DNA of 64,000 nucleotides from Bacillota bacterium. GTDB lineage: Bacteria > Bacillota > Clostridia > Christensenellales > SZUA-584. The stretch spans positions 186,001 to 250,000 of the forward strand of contig JAEYKW010000015.1 of the NCBI GenBank assembly GCA_023408075.1. The letters run 5' to 3'. Of this stretch, positions 23,771-30,744 are shown in pieces (within the stretch, counting starts at the first letter, position 1; every line of letters starts with the position of its first letter). The notes beneath the pieces were generated by a model. That model was given only the letters and a program-made list of their open reading frames with translations. It was not told the DNA's origin and did no database searches. The position numbers and the translations under genes were made by a program.

Positions 23771-25381
23771 ATGAATTGTTCTCAGTGTGGCTCCATCATA
23801 TCCGAAGGCTCACGGTTCTGCCAGGTATGCGGAACACCGGTTCAGGAGCAGGCCGCGGTGCCGCCTCAGGCCCCGCCCCAACAGCCGAATTATCAGCAGC
23901 CGCAGCAGCCTCCTTACCAGCCATTTGCGCAGCCGCCGTACGGGCAGCCGCCATACGCCCCGATGCCCCCATATAAGAAAAGGACGAAGCTCGTTGTCAG
24001 CCTTATCGCGATCGGCGCGGTGTTTATTGCGGCAGCCGTCTGTCTTTACTTGTTTGTGCTCTCGGGTACGTCCATCACGGGGCAGTGGTACTGCGAAGAA
24101 CGCGGGCAGGTGCTCGTTTTCAGCGATGACAACACCGTCACCGGATACAGCCTCACAGGCACGGTAGACGGCAAATACGACTATGACAAGAGCAAAGGCG
24201 AAGGAACAGTTTCGGCGAACGGTACGGAATTAGCGTTTAAAGCAGAGAAAAACGAGCTTGTTTTGACCGATGAACAAAACGATGACGAATCGACATTTGT
24301 GAAGGCTGATAACAAAAGCAGCAAAGAGGATCTTGTTTTGAGCGCGCTTCAGGGGCTCTGGATCTGCGAAGATATCGGCGAGGTTTTGGAGTTTAACGAC
24401 GGAAACATCAATGTGTACTCAGGCTACGGCGATTTTAACGGCACCTATGACTATGACATCGACAAAGGCCAGGGAACCTTTACCGTCAACGGCACCGATT
24501 TTGAATTCTTTGCCGATTACAACGCGCTCAGCGTCACGAACACCGGCGATTACGTGCCGGCCGATAAAACTCTTGATGTCAAAGCGTTTGTGGCCGAACA
24601 TGCGCTGCCGATCGCGGGGCTCTGGTACGACACGGCGGGCACCTACGGCACGATCGAATTCTATTCGGACGGGACGGCCCAGCTCATTATTTTCGATCAA
24701 CCGCTTACGGCCACATACACTTTTGACAATGCGACGGGAACGGGGACATTCTCAACCGAGTCGACCGGGCAGACCTCCACAATGACATATAAAGACGGCA
24801 CGATTGAAATCGACGGCATCATCTATTCGCAGGACGTTGTGGAACAGATGGGTGCCGATGATCTGACGCCCGTCACCGGCACATGGTATGAAACGACCGG
24901 TTCCTACGGCGAGCTTACATTGTCTGAGGACGCGAGTGTCGTGATGACAATGGGCAATGCCTATATTTATGGAACCTACACATACGATCCGATTAGCCGA
25001 ACCGGTGTGATGGAATTGGAAATAGAAAATGCCACCGAAACGTGGGACTTCACTCTGGACGGAGAAATTCTCAGCGTCGGCGACCTCACCTACACGCTTG
25101 ACTACGTCGCTCCGGTCTCCACTTCGGGCATCACAGGATTATGGTACGATGCGGCGGGTGTATTGGGTACCGTCACATTCTACGACGACAACAGCGTTTT
25201 GTTCGAAGGTTATGGCAAGATAATCACCGGCACATATACGTTTGACGCTCTGGCCGGAACCGGCATGCTTTCGATTCCGGACCCCACGGAACCGTATAAC
25301 GGCACCCTCACTCTTGACGGGAGCTATCTATATTTTGACGACATCCAGTTCACGAGGAACTATGTGCAGCAGGCCGGATAA
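23771..25381 (+). CDS. Zinc-ribbon membrane protein with five extracytoplasmic beta repeats
   Basis: 536 aa. It starts with a zinc ribbon, CSQCGSIISEGSRFCQVCG (Cys3/6/17/20), then a Pro/Gln-rich linker with PPY units (about 28-70), one transmembrane helix (about 76-98) and five related beta-rich modules of 80-95 residues. Each module begins G(L/Q/T)W(Y/I) and contains a GTY(T/D)(Y/F)D segment followed by GTG-type turns, like lipocalin-like or DUF5640 repeats. The arrangement puts the ribbon in the cytoplasm and the repeats outside. Function unknown. AGGAGGATATCT precedes the ATG. Confidence 0.8.
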   Translation: MNCSQCGSIISEGSRFCQVCGTPVQEQAAVPPQAPPQQPNYQQPQQPPYQPFAQPPYGQPPYAPMPPYKKRTKLVVSLIAIGAVFIAAAVCLYLFVLSGTSITGQWYCEERGQVLVFSDDNTVTGYSLTGTVDGKYDYDKSKGEGTVSANGTELAFKAEKNELVLTDEQNDDESTFVKADNKSSKEDLVLSALQGLWICEDIGEVLEFNDGNINVYSGYGDFNGTYDYDIDKGQGTFTVNGTDFEFFADYNALSVTNTGDYVPADKTLDVKAFVAEHALPIAGLWYDTAGTYGTIEFYSDGTAQLIIFDQPLTATYTFDNATGTGTFSTESTGQTSTMTYKDGTIEIDGIIYSQDVVEQMGADDLTPVTGTWYETTGSYGELTLSEDASVVMTMGNAYIYGTYTYDPISRTGVMELEIENATETWDFTLDGEILSVGDLTYTLDYVAPVSTSGITGLWYDAAGVLGTVTFYDDNSVLFEGYGKIITGTYTFDALAGTGMLSIPDPTEPYNGTLTLDGSYLYFDDIQFTRNYVQQAG

Positions 25382-25511
25382 TGATGCAGGCATCAGTGCA
25401 ACAGATTCTTCAGTCGCTGGCGCTCCATCAGAATGACGGAAAAGAAACTTTTCAGGCCATAGCGGTGCAAAAATCCACTGCCACCATATTGTCAAAAAGC
25501 CCCATTATCGT

Positions 25512-25558
25512 GGCCCCCTCTGAGGAGGGGGCTGTCACCGATAGGTGACTGGGGGAGA
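25512..25558. repeat. Structured repeat, family 1 (GC-rich variant)
   Basis: GGCCCCCTC-TGAG-GAGGGGGC followed by TGTCACC-GATA-GGTGACTGGGGGAG: the same two-hairpin plan as other copies but with different paired bases. Confidence 0.78.
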
Positions 25559-25672
25559 GAGAATGGCTTAAAATCGGTTATATCCGTCATTGTTTCCAGT
25601 ATTCGAACCCCATCCTCCGGTCCATCCCTTTGGGATAGTCATCTGCGAAAGTCTCTTGAAACTTTTTTGACT

Positions 25673-25701
25673 GCGGCGCAAAAAAAATTGCGCCGCTTTT
25701 T
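25673..25701 (+). terminator. Rho-independent terminator
   Basis: GCGGCGCAA and TTGCGCCGC form a 9-bp stem followed by TTTTT. Confidence 0.75.
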
Positions 25702-25754
25702 GTATACCCGCGTTTTTTGCTGCACATACTAACCGCATGAGGTGGTGAAGTAAA

Positions 25755-25829
25755 GTGTTCTCGCAACATGAACTTGACAACTTCAGAGACCTGGAAATGA
25801 GGGTGACACACCTGAGTCCAGGTGACTAG
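25755..25829 (+). CDS. Possible 24-aa small protein
   Basis: A GTG-started frame of 24 codons (FSQHELDNFRDLEMRVTHLSPGD after the start), with GAGGTGGTGAAGTAAA before it and a hairpin terminator 6 nt after the stop. The HELxNxRDL part is faintly like the start of CotF-type coat proteins, so it may also be a remnant. Very short, so the coding call is tentative. Confidence 0.35.
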   Translation: MFSQHELDNFRDLEMRVTHLSPGD

Positions 25830-25834
25830 CAGCA

Positions 25835-25861
25835 GGGCAGGCAATCGCCTGCCCGTTGTTA
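25835..25861 (+). terminator. Hairpin downstream of the small ORF
   Basis: GGGCAGGC-AATC-GCCTGCCC followed by a weak T-rich tract. Confidence 0.55.
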
Positions 25862-25869
25862 TTTCACAG

Positions 25870-25902
25870 AAAAAACGGCCCCGTCCAAAGGACGAGGCCG
25901 TA
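25870..25902 (-). terminator. Terminator of the xylulokinase gene
   Basis: Minus strand: ACGGCCTCGTCC-TTT-GGACGGGGCCGT then TTTTT. Confidence 0.88.
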
Positions 25903-25926
25903 TATCTATGAGAATATGTTGGTCTC

Positions 25927-27426
25927 TTAGTAGGTTGTCTGCCTGAACCTTTCCTTTAAGTCCTGATAGAGCCCCGAGTAGTTCTTGAGAATCTTGTTGT
26001 ACGCATCGACGTTCTCGGGAATCGGCTGCGTCACCGTCTCAACGGTGAGCATCTCCGCCGCTTTTTCGATGTTCTTCCAAATTCCCGCGCCGACGCCCGC
26101 AACCACCGCCGCGCCGTACGCGCCGCCCTCAGCCGCGCCAATCAGCGTTTTCACGGGCAGGCCCATAATGTCCGCCTGAATCTGCCGCCAGATTGCGCTC
26201 TTGGCCGCGCCGCCCGAGGAAACGACGTCCGAGGGCTTCATGCCGGGTTTGGCGGAGAGTATCAGCTCGTAGGTCTCGCGCAGACCGAACGTCACGCCTT
26301 CCATCACCGCACGCGCCATATCGCCCCTGTTGCTCGTCACCGACAAACCGTAGAAAACAGCCCTTGCATACGGGTCGGGATGCGGGGCGCGTTCGCCCGT
26401 GAGATACGGCAGGAATATCACGCCGTTGGAGCCTGCGGGGCTCTGTGCGGCCGCCGCGTCGATCACTTTAAATGAATCGTTCTCGTGGAACGTATTTTTG
26501 AACCACTCCATCGAACCGCCCGATGAAAGCTGGCATCCGAATGCCTGCCACTTATTCTTATCGTTGTTGCAGAAGAACTGCACCTTGCCGCCCGCGTTTT
26601 TGCCGAAGCCATCGAGCGCCATCGAGACGACGCCCGAGGTGCCGATGATGAAACCGATGGTGCCTTCCTTCACAATGCCCATGCCCGTCGTCTGTATCAC
26701 GGCATCGCCGCCGCCCGCATAGGCCGGGAGCCCTTCGGGCAGCCCTGTGAGTGCGGCCGCCTGCTTGGTGACGGTGCCCGCCACCTCGTCGGATTCGAGC
26801 GCTTCGGGGAACACCGCTTTATCAAGCCCCAAAATGCTGATCAGCTTGTCGCTCCAGATACGCTTTTCCACATCAAACAGCCCCGTGCCCGACGCGTCGG
26901 ACACTTCCGTGCACATGCGCCCCGTCATCAGATAGCGGATATAGTCCTTCGGCATCATAAAATGCCGCATTTTTGCGTAGTTATCCGGCTCGTTCTTCTT
27001 GAGCCAAACGATCTTGCCGCCGGTGTAGCCGGTCAGCATCGTGTTGTTGGTATACGACAGCAGCCCCTCAAGGCCGCCCGCAGCCGCAATGATCTCCTCG
27101 CATTCCTTTTCGGTACGCTGGTCGTTCCAGAGTATCGCGGGACGAATCACGCTGTTGCTGTCATCCAGTGCCACAAGGCCGTGCATCTGCCCGGAGTACG
27201 ACACACCAAGTATGTCCGACGCGCTGACGCCGCTTTGCTCCACCGCCGCCTTCATTGCGGCGCATGTGCCTTCCCACCAATCAGCCGGGTCCTGCTCGGA
27301 CCAGCCGGGTTTGGGCGTGCTCACCGGATAGGTGCGCGTCTGCGACGCCGCCACATGGCCGTCCTCTCCCACGATGATGCATTTGACTCCCGATGTCCCC
27401 ACATCGATACCGGCAACATATTTCAT
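25927..27426 (-). CDS. xylB: Xylulokinase
   Basis: A 499-aa FGGY-family carbohydrate kinase that phosphorylates D-xylulose to D-xylulose 5-phosphate for the pentose-phosphate pathway. The N-terminal phosphate loop is AGIDVGTSGVK. SGQMHGLV (about 79-86) is the xylulokinase-type substrate motif. GGGDAV (about 239-244) carries the catalytic Asp, and the C-terminal FGGY signature is around PYLTGERAPHPDP and SSGGAAKSAIWRQIQAD. Length is normal for the family. AAAGGAGAAAGCTT precedes the ATG. No xylose isomerase or XylR neighbour is visible, so it stands alone here. Confidence 0.93.
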   Translation of the reverse strand: MKYVAGIDVGTSGVKCIIVGEDGHVAASQTRTYPVSTPKPGWSEQDPADWWEGTCAAMKAAVEQSGVSASDILGVSYSGQMHGLVALDDSNSVIRPAILWNDQRTEKECEEIIAAAGGLEGLLSYTNNTMLTGYTGGKIVWLKKNEPDNYAKMRHFMMPKDYIRYLMTGRMCTEVSDASGTGLFDVEKRIWSDKLISILGLDKAVFPEALESDEVAGTVTKQAAALTGLPEGLPAYAGGGDAVIQTTGMGIVKEGTIGFIIGTSGVVSMALDGFGKNAGGKVQFFCNNDKNKWQAFGCQLSSGGSMEWFKNTFHENDSFKVIDAAAAQSPAGSNGVIFLPYLTGERAPHPDPYARAVFYGLSVTSNRGDMARAVMEGVTFGLRETYELILSAKPGMKPSDVVSSGGAAKSAIWRQIQADIMGLPVKTLIGAAEGGAYGAAVVAGVGAGIWKNIEKAAEMLTVETVTQPIPENVDAYNKILKNYSGLYQDLKERFRQTTY

Positions 27427-27474
27427 AAGCTTTCTCCTTTTAACAGTTATAAATCCACAGTTATAGACAGATTA

Positions 27475-27503
27475 ATTTTATACAAAGGCTCTTTTTTTCA
27501 CAA
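27475..27503 (-). promoter_or_regulatory. Promoter of xylB
   Basis: Minus strand: TTGTGA, 17-nt spacer, TAAAAT. Confidence 0.6.
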
Positions 27504-27819
27504 TACATATTCGCATGATAAACGAGGAAATTTTTAATCATTATTATGTACCACGGAAAGGCGAGCCATAAACAACCAAAGCAAGCACATTGTTTACCAT
27601 TTATAAGCATAAATCGGTTCAACACTTTCCTTTTACCGCTGACACTGATTTCAGTATTCCGATATCAAGCACTGTATTAAGACCGACGCAGCGCATAATC
27701 AAAAGACTACAGCCACGGCATGAACCCATGAAGCCTTCAAATATGCCGAAGGGTTTTTCATTTGGCTAAAATAATGGGATTATGCGGCTCAGGCTGATTT
27801 TTTCGCCTCTTCCCTTCGG

Positions 27820-27847
27820 TTGACAAAATGTTTTATCAGAGTATACT
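27820..27847 (+). promoter_or_regulatory. Promoter of the lipoprotein gene at 27878
   Basis: TTGACA, 16-nt spacer, TATACT, 30 nt before the start codon. Confidence 0.7.
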
Positions 27848-27877
27848 GTCTTTAGCATAGAAGAAAGGCAGAAAAAA

Positions 27878-28471
27878 ATGAAAAAAACGATTCTTATTAT
27901 TTTGCTTGTGATGGTCATGATCTCTCTCCTCAGCGCATGCTCTGTTCCGGCCAGCGTGACAGTGGACCCGGCAGCCACACCGTCGGACGAGGCATCAGCC
28001 GAGCTCTCAGCCACGCCCTCCGCCGCGGAAACGGTGCCCGAGGTTTCCGGCACGCCAGCCGTCACGGAAACGGAATCTTCCGCCACACCCTCACAGCCGG
28101 ATGTTGATATTGCTGCACAAACCAAGGAATATCTGATGCATGGGCAGGATGATCAGCCCGAAGCGGGCAAGCTCCAATGGACGCAGCCGTTTCTCGATCA
28201 GGTTGATATAAGCGCCGTGTACGAACAGTATCTGGCGGGCGGCGGAAAAGCCGGTGATGTGGCCGACTTTGCGGAATACCTCACCGAAAACGCACCCGTA
28301 CCGAGCAACTGGAAAGAGCTGTTCGAGGCGGATTTGCTCGCACAATACGGCATGAAGCCGAGCAGCTATGAAGACTTGGGCGATAATTACTATCAGGTTT
28401 ACATTATGAACGAGGGCAAGGAAGTCCCCTTTGTGGGCCTGAACGCAAGAACGGGTTACTACCACGGTTAA
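27878..28471 (+). CDS. Putative lipoprotein of unknown function
   Basis: A 197-aa protein with a lipoprotein signal (lipobox LLSAC, Cys21), a Ser/Thr/Pro/Ala-rich linker (about 25-80) and a compact C-terminal domain (about 85-197) with FLDQVDISAVYEQYLAGGG and ending VPFVGLNARTGYYHG. I do not recognise the domain; the final GLNxxTGxYHG strand is seen in small clostridial extracellular proteins. AAAGGCAG precedes the ATG. It lies 38 nt before the isochorismatase-like gene and may share its transcript. Confidence 0.72.
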   Translation: MKKTILIILLVMVMISLLSACSVPASVTVDPAATPSDEASAELSATPSAAETVPEVSGTPAVTETESSATPSQPDVDIAAQTKEYLMHGQDDQPEAGKLQWTQPFLDQVDISAVYEQYLAGGGKAGDVADFAEYLTENAPVPSNWKELFEADLLAQYGMKPSSYEDLGDNYYQVYIMNEGKEVPFVGLNARTGYYHG

Positions 28472-28509
28472 CAGCGATACAGAATAAATTGCGGAACGAA
28501 GGAGCGCGT

Positions 28510-29055
28510 ATGAAACAGGCTTTGCTGCTGATTGATATACAAAACGACTATTTTGCGGGCGGCAGATCGCAGCTGCACGAACCTTTGGAGGCGCTTGCTA
28601 ACGCCGAATGGGTTTTGAAAAAGTTTCGGGAGTCCGGCGCTCCCGTCATCCATGTTCAGCATATCAGCGTTCAGGATGGTGCAACATTCTTTCTGCCGGG
28701 CACAGACGGCGTGAAAATCCATGAACGGCTCACACCGCTTGAATCCGAACCCGTTGTCGTCAAGCACGCGCCGAGCAGCTTTTTGGGCACGAATCTGCTC
28801 GAGTTACTGCAAGATGGGAATATCACCGAGCTCGTGGTGTGCGGCATGATGAGCCACATGTGCATCGATACCACGGTGCGCGCCTGCAAGGACCATGGAC
28901 TTAAGGTGACGCTGCTCGAGGACGCCTGCGCGACGAAGGATTTAAATTTTCGCGATACCGTGATTCCCGCCGAGACGGTGCACCGCACATTCATGGCGGC
29001 GCTCAGCGGCATGTTCGCGCGGGTGATCCGCACGCAGGAATACCTGGCGGAGTAA
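28510..29055 (+). CDS. Isochorismatase-like cysteine hydrolase
   Basis: A 181-aa protein with the cysteine-hydrolase triad: Asp in LLIDIQNDYF (about 10), Lys in VVVKHAPSSF and Cys in VCGMMSHMCIDTTVRAC. The family cleaves amide or vinyl-ether bonds (nicotinamidase, isochorismatase, ureidohydrolases), and the sequence does not fix the substrate. GGAGCGCGT precedes the ATG at 28510. A Met at 28489 lacks a ribosome site. Confidence 0.9.
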   Translation: MKQALLLIDIQNDYFAGGRSQLHEPLEALANAEWVLKKFRESGAPVIHVQHISVQDGATFFLPGTDGVKIHERLTPLESEPVVVKHAPSSFLGTNLLELLQDGNITELVVCGMMSHMCIDTTVRACKDHGLKVTLLEDACATKDLNFRDTVIPAETVHRTFMAALSGMFARVIRTQEYLAE

Positions 29056-29070
29056 GCTCGACTGCTCAAG

Positions 29071-29096
29071 GGCGCGGCAGCATGCCGCGCCTTTTT
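29071..29096 (+). terminator. Terminator of the isochorismatase-like gene
   Basis: GGCGCGGCA-GCA-TGCCGCGCC followed by TTTTT. Confidence 0.9.
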
Positions 29097-29119
29097 CATT
29101 TCACTGAATAGGCTGATTG

Positions 29120-29230
29120 CAATCCTCCGTCGCGCTGCGCGCGCCACCTCCTTTCATAAAGGAGGCTTTTGTTCGCAGGATATATGAATAAGGCTCCTAA
29201 AGAGTTAGCAGCGAAGCTGACTGAGGATTG
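29120..29230. repeat. Structured repeat, family 1 (complete pair)
   Basis: CAATCCTCCGTCGCGC-TGC-GCGCGCC with CCTCCTTT..AAAGGAGG, and after about 26 nt the half GGCTCCT...AGC-GAA-GCTGACTGAGGATTG. Confidence 0.8.
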
Positions 29231-29248
29231 ATGGTTCTGTGCAAGAAA

Positions 29249-29302
29249 CATGGGATGCTATTCCACTTCGTAGTCGCTCCATGTCACTGCGCTCAGCATG
29301 AC
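29249..29302. repeat. Family 2 repeat, partial copy
   Basis: CATGGGATGCTATTCCACTT, CGTAGTCGCTCC and TCAGCATGAC match the tail of the copy at 35846-35897. Confidence 0.6.
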
Positions 29303-29402
29303 ACAAGAAGCCAAGAGCAAGCCCGAATGTGAACTCGCAAACTGACGGATATTTACGCGCCTGTAGGGAAGGGTCTCGGCCCTTCCGTCGGATTTGCAGC
29401 AA

Positions 29403-29422
29403 GGAACGGTCTAGACCGTTCC
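29403..29422. repeat. Family 3 palindrome
   Basis: GGAACGGTC-TA-GACCGTTCC, a perfect 20-bp palindrome. Near-identical copy at 30672-30691. Confidence 0.7.
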
Positions 29423-29452
29423 CTACCATTCGTAGCAGCTCTATCTTTTATG

Positions 29453-29791
29453 TTAAATGCTCTTTTCCTTGCACACCGATTGAATATACTTTCTCCCAAA
29501 CATTTCGTATGCCTGCAAAACCGGCTCAAACTCTCTGCCCATGTCCGAGAGGGAATACTCCACCCTCGGGGGCACCTCCGCGAACACCTTGCGGACAATC
29601 AGATTGTTCTGCTCCAATGTGCGCAGCTGTTTTGTCAGCGTCGCCTGAGTCAATTCGGGCAGCGACCGTAAGAGCTCCCCGAAGCGCACAGGCCCCCTGC
29701 ATGAAAGATAATACAGTATCAGCACAGACCATTTTCCGGCAATCAGCTTTTGCGCCGTGACATACGGGCAAATTCCAAACATGTTATCCAT
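29453..29791 (-). CDS. HxlR-family transcriptional regulator
   Basis: A 112-aa winged-helix regulator. CPYVTAQKLIAGKWSVLILYYLS contains the conserved redox-sensitive N-terminal Cys and the GKW motif, and LTQATLTKQLRTLEQNNLI is the recognition helix region. It ends EVPPRVEYSLSDMGREFEPV, typical of HxlR/MarR-like proteins responding to aldehydes or oxidants. GGGAGA 7 nt before the ATG at 29791 fixes the start. It is divergent from the flavin-binding protein gene at 29905, the usual arrangement for an HxlR regulator and its target. Confidence 0.92.
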   Translation of the reverse strand: MDNMFGICPYVTAQKLIAGKWSVLILYYLSCRGPVRFGELLRSLPELTQATLTKQLRTLEQNNLIVRKVFAEVPPRVEYSLSDMGREFEPVLQAYEMFGRKYIQSVCKEKSI

Positions 29792-29904
29792 CTCTGTCTC
29801 TCCCATTAGTATCTTAATCTATCCTATGGTTAAAATATTATAGTACTTTTCAAATTTATTGCTGCCTGATATTATTGTAGCATAATCAAAAAAAGGAGTA
29901 AACC

Positions 29905-30300
29905 ATGATGCAAGCCGTTTTGGAATTTTTGAAGGAATGCGGGACGTTCTATCTCGCCACTGTTGAAGGAGACCAGCCGCGTGTGCGTCCCTTCGGCGCC
30001 GTTATCATCTTTGAAGGCAAAATGTATATCTGCACAAACAAAACGAAAGCTGTGTCCGCACAGATGAAAGATAACGCCAAGGTAGAGATCAGCGGCACGG
30101 TACAGGGCGATTGGATAAGGCTGACCGCGACGGCGGTGCTGGATGACAGCAGGAAGGCGAGGCAGGCCATGCTGGATGCGTATCCGGGGCTGACGCGCAT
30201 GTACAGCGCCGATGACGGCATTTATGAAGTGTATTCTATTGAGAATGCGAGTGCGGTCATCAAGTCGTTCACGGGCAGGAACGATTGCTACGAGTTTTAG
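29905..30300 (+). CDS. Pyridoxamine 5'-phosphate oxidase-like flavin-binding protein
   Basis: A 131-aa single split-barrel domain. CGTFYLATVEGDQPRVRPFGAVIIFEGKMYICTNKTKAVSAQM is the standard start of the family and contains the Arg-Pro-Phe and Asn-Lys-Thr phosphate-contact positions for FMN. AAGGAG followed by TAAACC precedes the ATG. Its divergent placement from the HxlR regulator suggests redox- or aldehyde-responsive expression. Distinct from the longer relative at 2958. Confidence 0.9.
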   Translation: MMQAVLEFLKECGTFYLATVEGDQPRVRPFGAVIIFEGKMYICTNKTKAVSAQMKDNAKVEISGTVQGDWIRLTATAVLDDSRKARQAMLDAYPGLTRMYSADDGIYEVYSIENASAVIKSFTGRNDCYEF

Positions 30301-30411
30301 GTAAGGCGAAGAGAAAAGGCATTGAATGGGCGGGTGTGCCGATTTAGGTACACCCGCCTTATCTTTGTATGAATTCGCAGAACGGCCAAGACAGTCCCCT
30401 ACCCAGATTGA

Positions 30412-30461
30412 CAATCCTCTGTCGCGCTGCGCACGCCACCTCCATCAATTAAGGAAGTGGC
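30412..30461. repeat. Structured repeat, family 1 (degraded stem)
   Basis: CAATCCTCTGTCGCGC-TGC-GCACGCC then CCTCCATCAATTAAGGAAGTGG: the second stem is decayed. Confidence 0.65.
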
Positions 30462-30498
30462 CAGCCACCGTGCAATTAAGCTATCAACAGCAGATTTC

Positions 30499-30540
30499 CT
30501 CCTTCAGTCGCCTCCGGCGACAGCTCCCTCCTGAGGGAGC
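30499..30540. repeat. Structured repeat, family 1 variant
   Basis: CTCCTTCAGTCGCC-TCC-GGCGACAG then CTCCCTC-CT-GAGGGAGC. Confidence 0.75.
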
Positions 30541-30600
30541 TAAGGGCGCTTGGAACATCGCCGCATTTGATTGGCGACAATCCTTTGTTTATATGAAAAA

Positions 30601-30644
30601 GGCTCCTTTTGAAAGGAGCTGTCAGCTTTGCTGACTGAGGATTG
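30601..30644. repeat. Structured repeat, family 1
   Basis: GGCTCCTTT-TG-AAAGGAGCT then GTCAGC-TTT-GCTGACTGAGGATTG, both hairpins intact. Confidence 0.82.
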
Positions 30645-30671
30645 ATGACGATGAAATTCCATTACGCCGCA

Positions 30672-30691
30672 GGAACGGTCAAGACCGTTCC
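30672..30691. repeat. Family 3 palindrome
   Basis: GGAACGGTC-AA-GACCGTTCC, one base from the copy at 29403. Confidence 0.7.
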
Positions 30692-30744
30692 CTCTTACAG
30701 TCAACCGATATGCAGAAATAAAGACAATACGCATATTGATGCCA

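Larger units (their letters stand above)
25382..25926. other. Spacer with repeat, terminators and a possible very small ORF
   Basis: 545 nt. Contains a family 1 variant at 25512, terminators at 25673, 25835 and 25870, and a 24-codon frame at 25755. Confidence 0.55.
27427..27877. other. Gene-free divergent spacer
   Basis: 450 nt between xylB and the lipoprotein gene. It contains their promoters at 27475 and 27820. The middle 27520-27770 shows no feature I can support. Confidence 0.55.
29056..29452. other. Gene-free spacer with a terminator and three repeat families
   Basis: About 400 nt holding the terminator at 29071, family 1 (29120-29230), a family 2 tail (29249-29302) and a family 3 palindrome (29403-29422). 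Confidence 0.65.
30301..30744. other. Gene-free spacer with several structured repeats
   Basis: 444 nt. A possible terminator at 30329-30366 (GGCGGGTGT/ACACCCGCC, weak T-run), family 1 repeats at 30412, 30499 and 30601 and a family 3 palindrome at 30672. Confidence 0.6.

Noticed and set aside
25600..25640. TTCGAACCCC segment considered as part of a tRNA
   Set aside because: No acceptor, D or anticodon arm can be built around it on either strand.
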